Assembly (NCBI GenBank): GCA_030549495.1
Contig: JAUIRK010000880.1
Span: 1-64,000 of the forward strand
DNA: 64,000 nt
Reading direction: 5' to 3'
Source: Nectonema munidae
Taxonomy: Eukaryota > Nematomorpha > Nectonematoida > Nectonematidae
The translations under genes were made by a program, and so were the position numbers. Positions 48,245 to 59,569 of the stretch are shown here, one piece after another (position 1 is the first letter of the stretch; every line of letters starts with the position of its first letter). The notes beneath the pieces were generated by a model that was not told the DNA's origin, did no database searches, and was given only the letters and a program-made list of their open reading frames with translations.

Positions 48245-48492
48245 CGACAAGCGCTTCTACGACACCCAAACCAACGAATGCCACCACTACCCCCGTGACA
48301 ACCACTCTGCCAACAACGACGTCTCCCAGCAAGATAACGAACGATACTTCACATGACGACGTTGCTAAGCAATCCCACTTCCAGGCCAGTAGCTTCATTG
48401 GTGGCATGTGCTTGATGGCAGGCATCGTTCTTCTATCTTATTCCGGCTACAAGTACTACAAGTCTAAGACGGATCCGTATAGACAATTTTAA
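48245..48492 (+). CDS. CD164: CD164/endolyn-like sialomucin, last coding exon
   Basis: The acceptor GAAATAG supplies the last two bases of a split Thr codon, so the frame continues from 41993. The exon reads a Thr/Pro-rich end of the mucin region (KPTNATTTPVTTTLPTTTSP), then HFQASSFIGGMCLMAGIVLL as the start of one membrane helix, and a short cytoplasmic tail YKYYKSKTDPYRQF. A Ser/Thr mucin stalk, the F-x-x-x-SF-x-GG start of the helix and a tiny tail ending in a Tyr-based signal are the CD164/endolyn (fly visgun) pattern. Those proteins are endosomal/lysosomal and surface sialomucins. In CD164 the tail motif is YHTL; here YRQF fits the YxxPhi lysosomal sorting rule. Confidence in the family is good, in orthology moderate. 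Confidence 0.75.
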
Positions 48493-48812
48493 CTATCCCT
48501 CTTCAAAACTCTTTTCATTTATATATATACTTTATGGTGACTACAAATTCTCTCATTTACTGATTGCTAAACACCACTCTCACCATAATAATCTGTGGCT
48601 CCACTAAAAATGCACCCTATTTAATGCGAATACAAAAATATTCCTCTGATTCAAGATATGCGCTGTGTACTATTTCCTATTAAAAGTTATTAACGTTAAT
48701 AATAATTTGAAAATTTCTTTACAACTGTTTCTACTTGTCTCCTGTTTTGTGATTTAAATACTTTTAATGCTGTTGTTGAATTTGTCTTTGTTTTTAAAAG
48801 TGAATCCTCATA

Positions 48813-48818
48813 AATAAA
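48813..48818 (+). terminator. Poly(A) signal of the CD164-like gene
   Basis: AATAAA about 320 bp after the stop codon at 48492, with T-rich sequence downstream. Confidence 0.5.
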
Positions 48819-48935
48819 TCACTGAATTTTACTCTTCTTTATTTCCACACAACAATTTTACTCTCGCGTGTCCCAAGACAAAGAAAATTGGTGAAAATTC
48901 CCTGCCTCAACAAAAAATATTTTGGGCGTATGCCA

Positions 48936-49608
48936 GAGGCGGATCTAGAAATTGGCATTACGGGGGCGGGCGGATTTTACTAAACTAGAACTCAAATTTG
49001 AAGCATATAAATTTAAGCGTTATCAAAAAATTTTAAGCCATTTTTATCTTATTTTGGGTAATAGTTTAATAAAAACCTAAAATTGTCTTTTTATCATAAA
49101 ACCTAGAGTATCATAATAATATATCAAAAAATTATAAGTTTATTGTTAGAAAGTAACTAGATTAAGAACTAAGAGAGTTGAGGAGCCTCATCCGTCTAGG
49201 ACACTTTTTAGAATACATATCAATAACGGTGTCAAATCCCAATCGAATGTCTCTGTGAACAAAAAGAAGAATGAGAGCATTAAAACGATCCTCACTCATT
49301 GAACTGCGAAGTGAATTGATGTGGTAAAACTTGAGGTGTTTAAATAATAAATTTACAAAAAAAATTGGATAATATAAAAGTAATAAGTGTCACACTTAAC
49401 TGCGCTTAAAACATAAAAAACTTTTTAGAGCTTCTCACTTTAGAGAAAGATTGAATCTAAAAAACGAGTTGCAGAAGCCATTATAATATTTGAGTGCTAC
49501 GAAAAGAATTAGATCAAGAAAATTTTTCAAGCAATTGGCAATGCAATTTTAAGGGGGTGGGGTGGAGTGGGGGCGTACGCCAGTTCCGCCCCCTTTAAAT
49601 CTGCCAGT
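48936..49608. mobile_element. hAT-like non-autonomous element, 673 bp
   Basis: Flanked by a perfect 8-bp duplication GTATGCCA (48928-48935 and 49609-49616). The ends are imperfect inverted repeats (left GAGGCGGATCTAGAAA, right reverse complement ACTGGCAGATTTAAAG). Subterminal G-rich stretches lie at 48960 and 49553-49575. No coding region. Confidence 0.65.
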
Positions 49609-49616
49609 GTATGCCA

Positions 49617-50450
49617 TTTATAATTTAAGATCTAGGAATTGAGCTGGCTAAGTCTTAGTTAATTTAAAACAAATGCTATAATGCATATTACAAAAGAAGA
49701 AAACAGTTTATTGTTACAAACAGGAAAGCTTATTTTAAAGAACATACTTATGCAATTCAAGCCTATCTATATATATTCGAAATTTAGCATAAACTAAAAT
49801 TTACAAGGAAACAGGCATAAATACATGTAAATAAATAAATAGATGTAAACAAAAAGATTAATGAATTCTTTATCTACCTGTTTTTAAATTAAGAAAGGCG
49901 ATGATAGTGTGAATTTTTTTCAACTTTATCATGGCAATTATGAAATTTGATGGAGCTTTTTATTACAAATGGTATGAAAATTGGGTGGGTTTTGTTCTGG
50001 GTTGCCGGAGTTGCAGGGAATATATTAGATCCCAACTACTTAAAAATTCACTTCTGACTTTGACTAAAGAACCTCCTACTTTTCGAATTAAGTATAGTCA
50101 GAACTCATTTATCGTTAAATCCCGCTAACCGACACCCTACTGACTTTAACCCATTTTTTCAATGTTTTTCTCCGCCATTATTGCGACATCAACAATGCTT
50201 CTACTCCAACTAATTTCTTCTAGGCATGTGTGTAAAATTTGCGCTAATCTTACTGTGCGATTATTGTACTTGCTCACAAAGGGAGCGCAATATTTTCCAT
50301 GTTTGTCGATGAATCTTAGTTTATACCTAAGGATAATACATTGAGGACGCACTAGTTTCTTTACTTTTCCTATCTCTTTGTTGTACGATAGAAGTTGAAG
50401 TAATAATCATTTGTGAAAGTTTTATTCACATTAAGCATAAATATATTATA
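49617..50450. other. No gene seen
   Basis: Short open frames on both strands near 50146-50352 look random. CGTTAAATCCCGCTAACCGA near 50113 resembles a pogo-type end but has no partner. Confidence 0.35.
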
Positions 50451-51218
50451 TATGCAGTAAATTCCTTCTAAGTAAATCGAATATTCGTATAACTCAAACT
50501 TTCTTACGAGCACAGAAATTTTCCTGTATCATATTAAGCTAATAGAATGTATAAGTCGATTTTTACACGTTAAATTTTTTCTAGCTCGAACTTGTTTTGC
50601 AACACTTAAACTGTCTAAGTCGAAGTCATAATTTAAATTGAAAAGTGATTTTACAAACACTTCGATAGCATATGACATCTGCAAAAAGCATTAGTTATTG
50701 CAGTACTTCTGAAACGCTTATAATCATCATTGAAAAATGAATGTAATTTTCAAATGTCTCCGATCATATATGTCATTTGTCTCTCGCTCTCTCTCCTTTT
50801 AGGGAAAGCATAATTAATTTGTCAATGAACAGATTTGTTCTTCATAGCCAGGCACATGAAGAGCGAAAGAGAAGTAAATTAATAAATTAATAAATGCCCT
50901 TATCAATAAAAATAACTTCGACTCTTTTATGGATAAAACACTTATGCTGTTTATAAGCATCATAAATACCCCTTTACTCTACAATTCCTTGAGCAATTCA
51001 TACTGTTTTGTTATAATCTGTGGGATGATTCATATCTGCTAAATGATCAATATACGTTTTACGGTCCATGCCCTAGGAACACGTAATTAAGGATCGATAC
51101 CCTCCAAATGAGACGTTATCATTGCATTTAGTGACCTCCCCATTTTAAAATTTGAATTATTTTGGACTACTTTTCATTGAAATAATGAAGATTTTATTAT
51201 GTTAGTGAACCTATAAAA

Positions 51219-51391
51219 TAAAACAACCATCTCAGAAAAGAATAATAAAATCATAATTTCATTAACAAATCAATGTTCATTTTAATAATAAATAATGATT
51301 GATATTCTTAATAATAATGTTCGCCTGGGGTCCAACTACAACACTCAAAATGTTCGAATTAGGACCGTGCGCCGCCAATTGAGTACCTCTG
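51219..51391. mobile_element. Non-autonomous hAT-type element, right part
   Basis: 51219-51322 matches two separated blocks of the element at 40399-40960 (about 360 bp deleted). It then continues to the right end, whose reverse complement is CAGAGGTACTCAATTGGCGG. The left end is lost. Confidence 0.55.
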
Positions 51392-51429
51392 CAGTAGATA
51401 GTCAATCACGCCAAGCAGATAGATTAGAT

Positions 51430-52130
51430 CAGCGGTTCCCCTGGGTCGCGACCCAAATTTGGGTCCCTTTCAATTTTTTTTGGGTCACCAAAGGGCCAAT
51501 GAGAAAAACGGGAAGATAAAAAATCTTGAAATAACAAAAATAAAACCTAATTATACGAGTAGAAATGAATACGGTCAGAAATCCATTTGATGTGAAAATT
51601 GAAGATCTACCTCATGAAATTTCTAATATCTACCAATTAGAAGAGCAACTAATTGAAATAAAAATGACAAAGCTCTTAAATCTGATTTTAAAACAGAAAC
51701 TTAGAGTGCTTTCTGGACATAGATTTATAAAGAAAAAGAAGTGGTGGGGTTCCAAACACTTAAGGCCCTTCTTCCTTTCCCAAAAACGTATTTGTGTTAG
51801 ACTGGTTTTTCAACTCTTATGGCTGTTAAAAATAAATATCGAAATCGTTTATCACCGGAGCACGACATGCGATGTTGTCTGTCAACAATAAAACAACGTT
51901 TTGAAGAGCTTTTAAGAAAACGTCAAACTCTCATTAATTGTAACTTCTTTGTCAAATTAAAACATTGTAATAAATAACATGATTCTTTTGTAAACCAAAA
52001 AAAGGCATTTTTAAAAAAGTAAGATAAATATTGTTTTTTATCATCCGTCTTATTTTTTTACATGTTGGGTCGCGAGTGCTTGTGTCGTACGTAAAATGGG
52101 TCGGCAAATGAAAAAGGTAAAGAACCGCTG
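51430..52130. mobile_element. hAT transposon, internally deleted, 701 bp
   Basis: Ends CAGCGGTTC and GAACCGCTG are inverted repeats. The flanks GATTAGAT (51422-51429) and AATTAGAT (52131-52138) are a near-perfect 8-bp duplication. GGGTCGCG motifs occur near both ends. It contains a transposase C-terminal piece. Confidence 0.8.
51565..51891 (+). pseudogene. hAT transposase C-terminal fragment (ZBED5-like group)
   Basis: NPFDVKIEDLPHEISN and EEQLIEIKMTKLLNL are followed by a shortened middle and a frameshifted end that in another frame reads KNKYRNRLSPEHDMRCCL (~51828-51880), the C-terminal dimerisation region of hAT transposases. The N-terminal BED finger and the catalytic core are absent, so the copy cannot move itself. 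Confidence 0.7.
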
Positions 52131-52539
52131 AATTAGATGATTAAGACAATACGTTCTTAAAAATTAAGATTGGTCTTTTATAATGAAAGGATTAAGTATT
52201 CTTGGTTTATTTTAAATTTTAGTAAATTCATTTTTGCGATACTGCAAGTAATTCACTATTATTAGAAAAGTTAAAGAAAGTATTTCTTTGTGAGGTTTTC
52301 TTGAATTTGCTCAATGAAATTTTGATTGTATTTTTTTAAATCTTGTTTTATCAACTGTTCAAAAGAAAACATTTAATTTTTTTCTAAAAGAAAAATTCTA
52401 CACATTCTCACGAATAGAAGTAAATATTAAAATTTTGTTACGATCCACTAGATTGAAAAGGGCTATCGCACCTAAGATTTCAATTGAGCCAAATATTTTG
52501 TTTGATTTTATTAGAAAAATAAATAACTGCTAAAGGAAG

Positions 52540-53090
52540 TAGAAAGGATTAAGATGGAGAATATAAAAATAAAAACAAAGAAATATTTCATAAAGTTGAT
52601 AGAGGCTCTTTTGGCATGGGACAAGAATTTGATGGCGAAATTCTTTTAGAAAAAGAAAATTTTCTAAAGAGTTTGATTAAGTAAAATTTCTCTGTTGTGG
52701 GGATAAACATATTCAAAAAAAGACTTGGTATAGGAAAAATTTAAAAAAGAATTAAATTACTCAAAATCTAATTCCTGAGAATATCTTCAGGAGTGAACCC
52801 AGAAGTAGATGGTATTTGGGATAAAACAATAGCAAAAGTATTTATAAAAAAAATTTAGCCAAATATGTATAGAATTTTTAGTTAAGAAGTATTATGATTC
52901 AAAAGAACCTAAAACTTAAATAACAGTACTCGTTTCTACAAATATAGATGCATCAGACAAACTACCTCTGTTAATAATAATTGGAAAAACCTATATATTT
53001 TTAAATTTTGAAAAATACATGTTGAATACAGCTCATGTGAGAAAGCTTGGACGACTAGAGGAGTTTTTAAAAAATTGTTAAGAAAACTTG
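52540..53090 (+). pseudogene. pogo/Tigger transposase fragment
   Basis: The clearest block is ITVLVSTNIDASDKLPLLII (~52920-52980), the DDE strand motif (ITVLxxxNxDGSxKLPLLxIGK). Upstream, 52555-52800 is Lys-rich with no clear order. Stops in all frames. Confidence 0.55.
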
Positions 53091-53299
53091 ATCATAAAAT
53101 GAGAATATTTGGGCAATTTTTTTATAAATACGAAATTTAAGCAAAAACTAATTACATATTATATAATTTTTTTTGTTTTTATTGATTGAATTTTATATTG
53201 TTAAAAAATTAGTCAATGTGGAACTTCGTGTAAGTCGACATTTTTTCGAACAACTTTTTTCCAAACAACTCGACTTAGAGAGAGTTTACTTCATTTAAT

Positions 53300-54700
53300 A
53301 AATAATATTTGAGGAGGTAATCCGACAAGAATATGTGTGAATTAAAATACTTAAAAATACCTCTTCGTATATAAAATAGGCGTATCTTATATAAAGAATT
53401 GGTCACTTGAGGATACATTTTTACTACAAATATAATTATTTTTTCATAATGAATTCATTTTATCTGTTGAATCATGTAAGAATCGATGGTGAAAAGCGAG
53501 ATTATTACGCAACTCTGCCTAACTTTATTTTATATTTCCCTTGGTTTTATAATATTTTTTGAGTCGAGATTCCCTCACACCTCTCAAGTTGTAAACATGT
53601 GTAAATATTTTATATCCACACCAATACAAAAGATCAAACACACGAATTTTGAGTTAAGAAGACAAAACACAGTCTGAGCATCTACTACAGCAATCCCAAA
53701 CCTGGGACATTGTGTTTTCAGAAATTTTTATTACCATTACGTCATGTACATCATCTTTATTAAAAATAATCTCTTAAAAATCTTTCTAAATAATATCCAA
53801 ATGAACTGAAAAATCGATTAAAATGCAATAAAGCTTCCAATACAACTTTTAATATTGTGAACATTAGCATGGGGTACAAAAGTGCAAGAAAGAAAAAAGT
53901 AAGAATTTATTGAATATTGAAATGCCAAAGTATACGGTATGAGGAAGGTTTAAAAAATTTACTTTCAGTTTTGGAAATCGGATTTGCGCATTCAGTATTC
54001 ATTTAATAGTATGATGTAAGTTATCAGAGACAAGTGAAGCACTTTATAGAGGTACATGTCTAGCCAAAGCTGATTCTGTTTTGGATTCAGCGCTCATAAC
54101 TATGAAATAAAGTGTTTACCTTTGAAGAAAACCGTACTCTATTTCCAATGCTCCAAAACTTAGAGCAAATGGTAAAACGTTTAAAATTTTAAAACTCATC
54201 AACGATGTTTATTCAACCTTTCAGAGCACTCTATTTTATTATTCTTTGAGCAAAGAAAAGTCGCTACACATTAATCTGTGTTGGGTGAAAGCGAGCATTC
54301 ACAAGACAGGCAACATGACTGCTTCCCAAACTAAAATATAAAATGATAATTAAAATATATTATTTTAATATAATAGATAATTTAATTTATTATAAAATGG
54401 GCTAATAAAATATATTTTAAAATTTCAAAAAATGCGGTATTATATTCAAGGTGTGCTTTCTGGATGAAAACACTTAATCTTACTTTTACCCTACTAGAAG
54501 CATTTCTACTGCTTTAAGATATTTCAGCACTTATCAACTTATGGTGCTGGAAATACAAGAATAAAATTTGTTGAAAACACAATTTCCTTTTTATAATTTG
54601 TTGTATAACTTTAGATGATATTGTAGTTTTTAACTGGACAAGCGTGAATAAAAGATATGCACTTTTCTTTTTAGTTATTTTAAGAGTAAAATCTATGAAC
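53300..54700. other. No gene seen
   Basis: AT-rich DNA between the pogo relic and the DROSHA 3' end; probably includes some DROSHA downstream sequence. Confidence 0.4.
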
Positions 54701-54705
54701 TTCTC

Positions 54706-54711
54706 TTTATT
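54706..54711 (-). terminator. Poly(A) signal of DROSHA
   Basis: TTTATT on the plus strand is AATAAA on the minus strand, about 130 bp after the DROSHA stop. Confidence 0.5.
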
Positions 54712-54842
54712 TTCAAAATAATCGGTTATTCTTGAAGATTCTATGCGTGCCAGTAATGTGCAGTTTTAGACGGGATTTATCATTATTACGTTTTATCGAA
54801 CAACACTACACTTTTACATTTGTTCGAGAGTAGATTAATTAA

Positions 54843-57647
54843 TTAGAGGCATCGTTTATTTTTTAAAACAGGAAATAGATTTTTGTATGACTTAAGAGCA
54901 GAAAGCGCAGCATTTTGTTCAGCATCTTTCTTATTTTTTCCGAAACCCACGGACAATCTCTCGTCTCTGAAATACACGATGGCTTTGAACTTGGTATTGG
55001 TTATGGAACCAACATTCAAGACTTTATAACTGGGTAATGCGGATTGAGATTTATCAAATTCTCTTAAAGTTAGGCAGCATTGCTGTAAAAGGCATTTGGG
55101 ATTATTCCAAGTGCCGTTCTTGATAAAATTTTGAATTTTGGGAACAAACAAAACATTAAAAAAGGTTGAACAGAACTCCATATCCTTGTCAACGAAGAGA
55201 GCAGCAATGAAGGCTTCGATGAGGTCTGCCTTGTCTTTGGTGGAGAGATTCTCTTCAAGAGGTTGATCGATTAAATAGCGCTGCAGTGCGAGCTCATTAC
55301 AAACTTCGCATTGCGTCTGAGCATTCACTAAACACGTGCGAATGATCGACAAATGTCCTTCTTGATACATAGGAAACATCTGGTACAAGTGCAATGAGGA
55401 CAAAAACTTTAAAATGGAATCGCCCAAGAATTCAAGTCTTTCATTGTGACCCATGGATAAGTGATTGTATGCAATGCTCTTGCGAGTGAACGCCTTAGCA
55501 CATAAACGAATGTGGGTAAAGTGAACACCGATTTCATCTTCCAGTTTCGTCAAGTCTTGAAGAATAGTGGACTTTTCGATCCAGTGACGATCTCCATCTA
55601 CTTCTGCTTCTTGCAGTTCATGTCTTGGCACATCAGTCCAGGCTTCAAATCCCCTAGGATCATCTCCGAATAAAAAATGTGCGACAAATTTTTTTGCCTC
55701 TTCAAAGCTTGCGTCCAAAAAAATAGCAGCGACAATGGCTTCTATGCAATCAGCCATTGCGTGTAGCCTATCGTTTTCATGACACAAATCTGGCCCATGT
55801 GCGTAAAGCATATACTTTTCTATGCCTAGGCAAGCGGCTTTCTCCGCTAAATACGAGTTTGAGACGAGAGCAGAGCGATATGAAGCCAGATTGCCTTCTT
55901 GATGATTTGAGAAAATATAAAATAGATTGATCGAAACGATGAGTTCCAAAACTGCATCACCCAAAAATTCAAGCCTTTCATTGTTATACAAAAACTTGGA
56001 GTGGGAGAGAGGCAACTTTTTGGGAGTGGAGCCATCTAAGCTATTGGATATCACTCTCGTCAATGCAGTCAATCCCTTTCTACGACCAAAATTGGCTTTT
56101 TTATAGAGAGTAGTAATATTGGAATTGTTGTTGCGTGAACACTGAATTCCACAATGGGATAAAGAATTTTTAATATGAGCAGGATTCGTTCCTTGATTTG
56201 TGACATAAGAAACATGTGTCAGAGCTTCTTGCAAGAGATTCTTTTGCTTGAAGCGATATTTTATTTTTGATTCGAAGTTGCTTAGCGAGAGAATAAAGCG
56301 AAGATGATGCATCAATACTGGCAAAATGTATACGTAATGAATGACATCCATGTATATTCCCGTTTCATAACAGTTTTCATCACTGAAGAGCACATTTCTG
56401 TAATTATCCCCAGTGAATTTTTTTTTAATTTTATTCAATTCTTGCCACACTTTACGCAACTTATTCTTAGTCTCTTGACTCGATACCGCTCTGTTCGTGA
56501 TGAGCTTACGTAGGCGTATGAATTCGCGCTTCTTCCTGTTATAAGCGCTGTCATGCGAGTACAATTCCTCCCTGGATTCCATTGTGAAGTGTACGAGCTT
56601 GGCCTTACCACTCGATTGGTCGAATTCCAACTGGTCGACTCGCAGCGCAGAAGGTCTTTTTCCCGGAAAACAAACTATCGAATGCTTGTACACTTTGATG
56701 GAACCGAAGTGCCATTCGTCAAAATCCTTGAATGTGTCAAAGCGTGGCGAAATGAAGCTGGTGAAACGATTATAAAAGTACTCTAAAACATATTTCAGCT
56801 CTAAATCGCTTTGCTCATTCTTAAATCTTGGCAAAAAATGAAACATGGGACACGTATCTGATGTTGTTGGAGTGAACAGTGATTCACTCCAATCCAAAAA
56901 CTGAAATATGTAATGAAAGAAGTATTTGTTGATTAATTCTAAAGATTTGATCGAAAAAAAAATGGGAAAATTGACGTGATGTAGATGTAGTTTGTGAGTA
57001 AAATTACTTCGAGGCGTATAACAAGGTATTGACTCATCTAAAGCAACGTGAGACAACAAGATAAAGCCAGAAAAGTTATATATGTTGCCATTATGACGGA
57101 TCTTTGTGAGGCATTCTACATTCCTACTAATCTGAGGATATGAATTAATGAAGTAAGGATAGAGTAACTTTTTTTTGTTATCCAATCCGTGGTCAGAACC
57201 CATTTCATCATCACTGTCTACGCATTTCTTAGGCAGCTTTTCACCTTCATAGACATAGTGACATGTTCCCACAAATTTAGACTTTTGACTACATTTACAA
57301 CAATCTCGTCCATTATTCAACTTGCCAACTACGTTTGCTGAGAGATAGGGAGAGAGAGCATTTTCGATCACTGCACGGTCTTCTATGTGACTTGAGTCTT
57401 GGGAACAATCGCTTGAAGATTCATTGCCACTGGATTCCTCTTTGTTTCTATCAGAATCGCTTCCACAGTCTGAAGATGATGAAACTAAAGAACAAGATGC
57501 TGATGATGAAGAAATGGACGACTTTTTTTCTCTCTCAGCATAAGTTGGGTTGTTATTGATTGAATTTGTAGAGCTTGATATTTCAAACTTATCAAGAATT
57601 TTTTGCTGAAAATTTTTGTGCAAAATTTTAATGGAGTGTGAATTCAT
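54843..57647 (-). CDS. DROSHA: DROSHA, microprocessor class 2 RNase III
   Basis: 934 residues in one uninterrupted exon. DROSHA cuts primary microRNA hairpins in the nucleus with its partner DGCR8/Pasha. Order: a Ser/Asp/Glu-rich N-terminus (~40-90), a central domain (~115-460) with likely zinc ligands (CCKC ~116-119, CHY ~129), RNase IIIa (~463-660) with ALTHVSY, a long insert with NPAHIKNSLSHCGIQ, NERLEFLGDAVLEL (556-569) and MADCIEA (631-637), RNase IIIb (~697-840) with NERLEFLGDS (735-744) and DLIEAFIAAL (809-818), then a dsRNA-binding domain (~848-925, GKNKKDAEQNAALSAL). The acidic catalytic residues of both RNase III domains are present, so it should be active. Dicer is excluded: no helicase or PAZ, and the IIIa insert is of DROSHA type. 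Vertebrate DROSHA is ~1370 residues with Pro-rich and RS-rich N-terminal regions that are missing here. TTTTTTTATAG directly precedes the ATG and looks like a splice acceptor, so upstream exons may exist. Confidence 0.95.
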   Translation of the reverse strand: MNSHSIKILHKNFQQKILDKFEISSSTNSINNNPTYAEREKKSSISSSSASCSLVSSSSDCGSDSDRNKEESSGNESSSDCSQDSSHIEDRAVIENALSPYLSANVVGKLNNGRDCCKCSQKSKFVGTCHYVYEGEKLPKKCVDSDDEMGSDHGLDNKKKLLYPYFINSYPQISRNVECLTKIRHNGNIYNFSGFILLSHVALDESIPCYTPRSNFTHKLHLHHVNFPIFFSIKSLELINKYFFHYIFQFLDWSESLFTPTTSDTCPMFHFLPRFKNEQSDLELKYVLEYFYNRFTSFISPRFDTFKDFDEWHFGSIKVYKHSIVCFPGKRPSALRVDQLEFDQSSGKAKLVHFTMESREELYSHDSAYNRKKREFIRLRKLITNRAVSSQETKNKLRKVWQELNKIKKKFTGDNYRNVLFSDENCYETGIYMDVIHYVYILPVLMHHLRFILSLSNFESKIKYRFKQKNLLQEALTHVSYVTNQGTNPAHIKNSLSHCGIQCSRNNNSNITTLYKKANFGRRKGLTALTRVISNSLDGSTPKKLPLSHSKFLYNNERLEFLGDAVLELIVSINLFYIFSNHQEGNLASYRSALVSNSYLAEKAACLGIEKYMLYAHGPDLCHENDRLHAMADCIEAIVAAIFLDASFEEAKKFVAHFLFGDDPRGFEAWTDVPRHELQEAEVDGDRHWIEKSTILQDLTKLEDEIGVHFTHIRLCAKAFTRKSIAYNHLSMGHNERLEFLGDSILKFLSSLHLYQMFPMYQEGHLSIIRTCLVNAQTQCEVCNELALQRYLIDQPLEENLSTKDKADLIEAFIAALFVDKDMEFCSTFFNVLFVPKIQNFIKNGTWNNPKCLLQQCCLTLREFDKSQSALPSYKVLNVGSITNTKFKAIVYFRDERLSVGFGKNKKDAEQNAALSALKSYKNLFPVLKNKRCL

Positions 57648-59560
57648 CTATAAAAAAATAAAATGTATCTTTCAAATTATTTTGTATAAGACGTCATCAA
57701 GCCAGTATAAAAGCATTAAGTTAAAGCGACCTATAAAATTTCTTGAGTTATATCCATATTAGCATTTGAGTGCATGTCTGCATGGCCATCTCCTCTCTTT
57801 TTTTATAGACATTTTAACTAGTCTAGTTAATTAATAAGCGAAATGCCAACAATTCATCGTACTTTACTTCCTTTTATTAAACATACGAAAATAGTATAGT
57901 ATAGAAAAATTTGAGTGACACTTACTTCTCACGCTATTAAACATTTATCATTATAATACTACTTGAAATGAGTGTTTGTAAAACAAAAATCTAAATTAAT
58001 CTTATCAGCAAATTGTAAAGTAATTTAGTTCGGCAAAGACAAAAATTTACAAATTATGGTTCAAAGGGAAAAAACACGACTCTGTATTATGGGATTTTGC
58101 TATCGTAAGCCTTGATATTCCATAAATCCAATATCTTATTTCATTGATAAGCAATATTAAATACTACTTGATATTCTTCATAATATTTGCACCTCATTTT
58201 TAATATGCATATATAAAATAAGTGTTTTTAAGACTTAAACTATTATAACAAGGATGCGATGGGTGTTGTTTAGTTTTCACAAGAATAACAATTATATGCC
58301 TCAAGGAAGAAAGTCAACAACGAATACAACAAGGCTGGAAAACCTACCCTACAAAGGTAGGAGGTCGACAAAAAAGGAATCCACAATCGGGAAGCCTTTT
58401 CTCTAAGTTTAGGATAAATAGAATGATATTTTACCCAAAATTCTTCAAATGTCCAATGAATCAACATCAATATTAAACGCGTTTCGTGTCAGTTTCCAAG
58501 TAGTTGAAACATGGTATATATTGTAAAAAGTTTTCATAAAGCGAATCCAAGTATTACATTTATTTCTTCATATCTCCACTATATTGTTCTAAATTATTGA
58601 TTTTTCCGATAAGTTCATTAAGATGAAAAAACGAATAAGAGTTTTCAACTTGAACTTTCCGTCTCCAGAGTTAATTTTTTTCAACAAAAGCGCTGATCAT
58701 ATCGTAGTGTGCAATACTGCCTGCATTTCTGTCTTGAAGTTTAAAATTAAGAATGTTAATCGCTTCAAAAAATGTATAAAATAGTTAATCTATGTTAACC
58801 TTTTTTTTTTATTATAAAAGCTAAATTTTCATTTTTTTTTTGATATTGCAAAAAAATTATTTCATCTTTGAGTTCATCCAAACATTTTAGCATATTTCCA
58901 TTACATCAATTTGTAGGTTTCCAAATTAAGTCTTATGATTTAAGTTATCAGGCCCTTTATTCTTCAGTGATGGAAAGCCATCTTACACGTCTCTCAAGTC
59001 TGGGATAAGAGAACTTTTACATTGAAATGAATTAGAGTTGACCACCACCCTGTATATCTATGCAGCCAAATAAATTATTTATGTAAATAATTAATCCACA
59101 TCAAAAAAATAAACTTAGTTTAAAAAATTGTTATCGCCTAGAAAAAAGATCAACAAAATTGATATCAAATCGGATTATATGAAAATATTCTATTTGATGT
59201 GTGTTTAACAGCTTGATCAATATGTGTCCTACCTCTTCTCTCATCTTTATGCTGCTGATGTATACAGATTGTGTCAGAGATAGGCTATTGGGGTGTTGTG
59301 CCCGTTATAAGCGATAATGTTTTATTAAAATAAAAGAAGGACAATAAGTCATTTATATTTTCTACTTTACACACACATTTATGTAACAAAATTATTCAAG
59401 TTATTATGGCACCCCCTCCCCCCCCTCCAGTTTGGGAATCAATTTAATATACAGTAAACTACTGAGGGTAAAGAGAGAGAGAGAGAGAGAAAAGCGAATC
59501 CCTCGATACAAAGGCTTTAACGACAGAGATAACTTCTATCTGTTAGTAGTAGATATATGA
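57648..59560. other. Upstream of DROSHA; no gene seen
   Basis: Expected to hold the DROSHA promoter and any 5' exon. I found no Pro-rich or Arg/Ser-rich open stretch on the minus strand that would be the missing N-terminus. A (GA)n run lies at 59471-59490. Confidence 0.4.
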
Positions 59561-59569
59561 ATCAACATT

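Larger units (their letters stand above)
50455..53292. mobile_element. pogo/Tigger-like DNA transposon relic
   Basis: Left end CAGTAAATTCCTTCTAAGTA; the reverse complement of the right end reads AGTAAACTCTCTCTAAGTCG. CTAAGTCGA-type motifs recur inside both ends. A decayed transposase lies at 52540-53090. Two hAT-type insertions (51219-51391, 51430-52130) are nested in it. TA target duplication not confirmed. Confidence 0.5.

Noticed and set aside
55070-57559. Open frames on both strands inside DROSHA (55070-55258, 56304-56786, 57335-57559)
   Set aside because: Shadows of the DROSHA reading frame with no recognisable domain.
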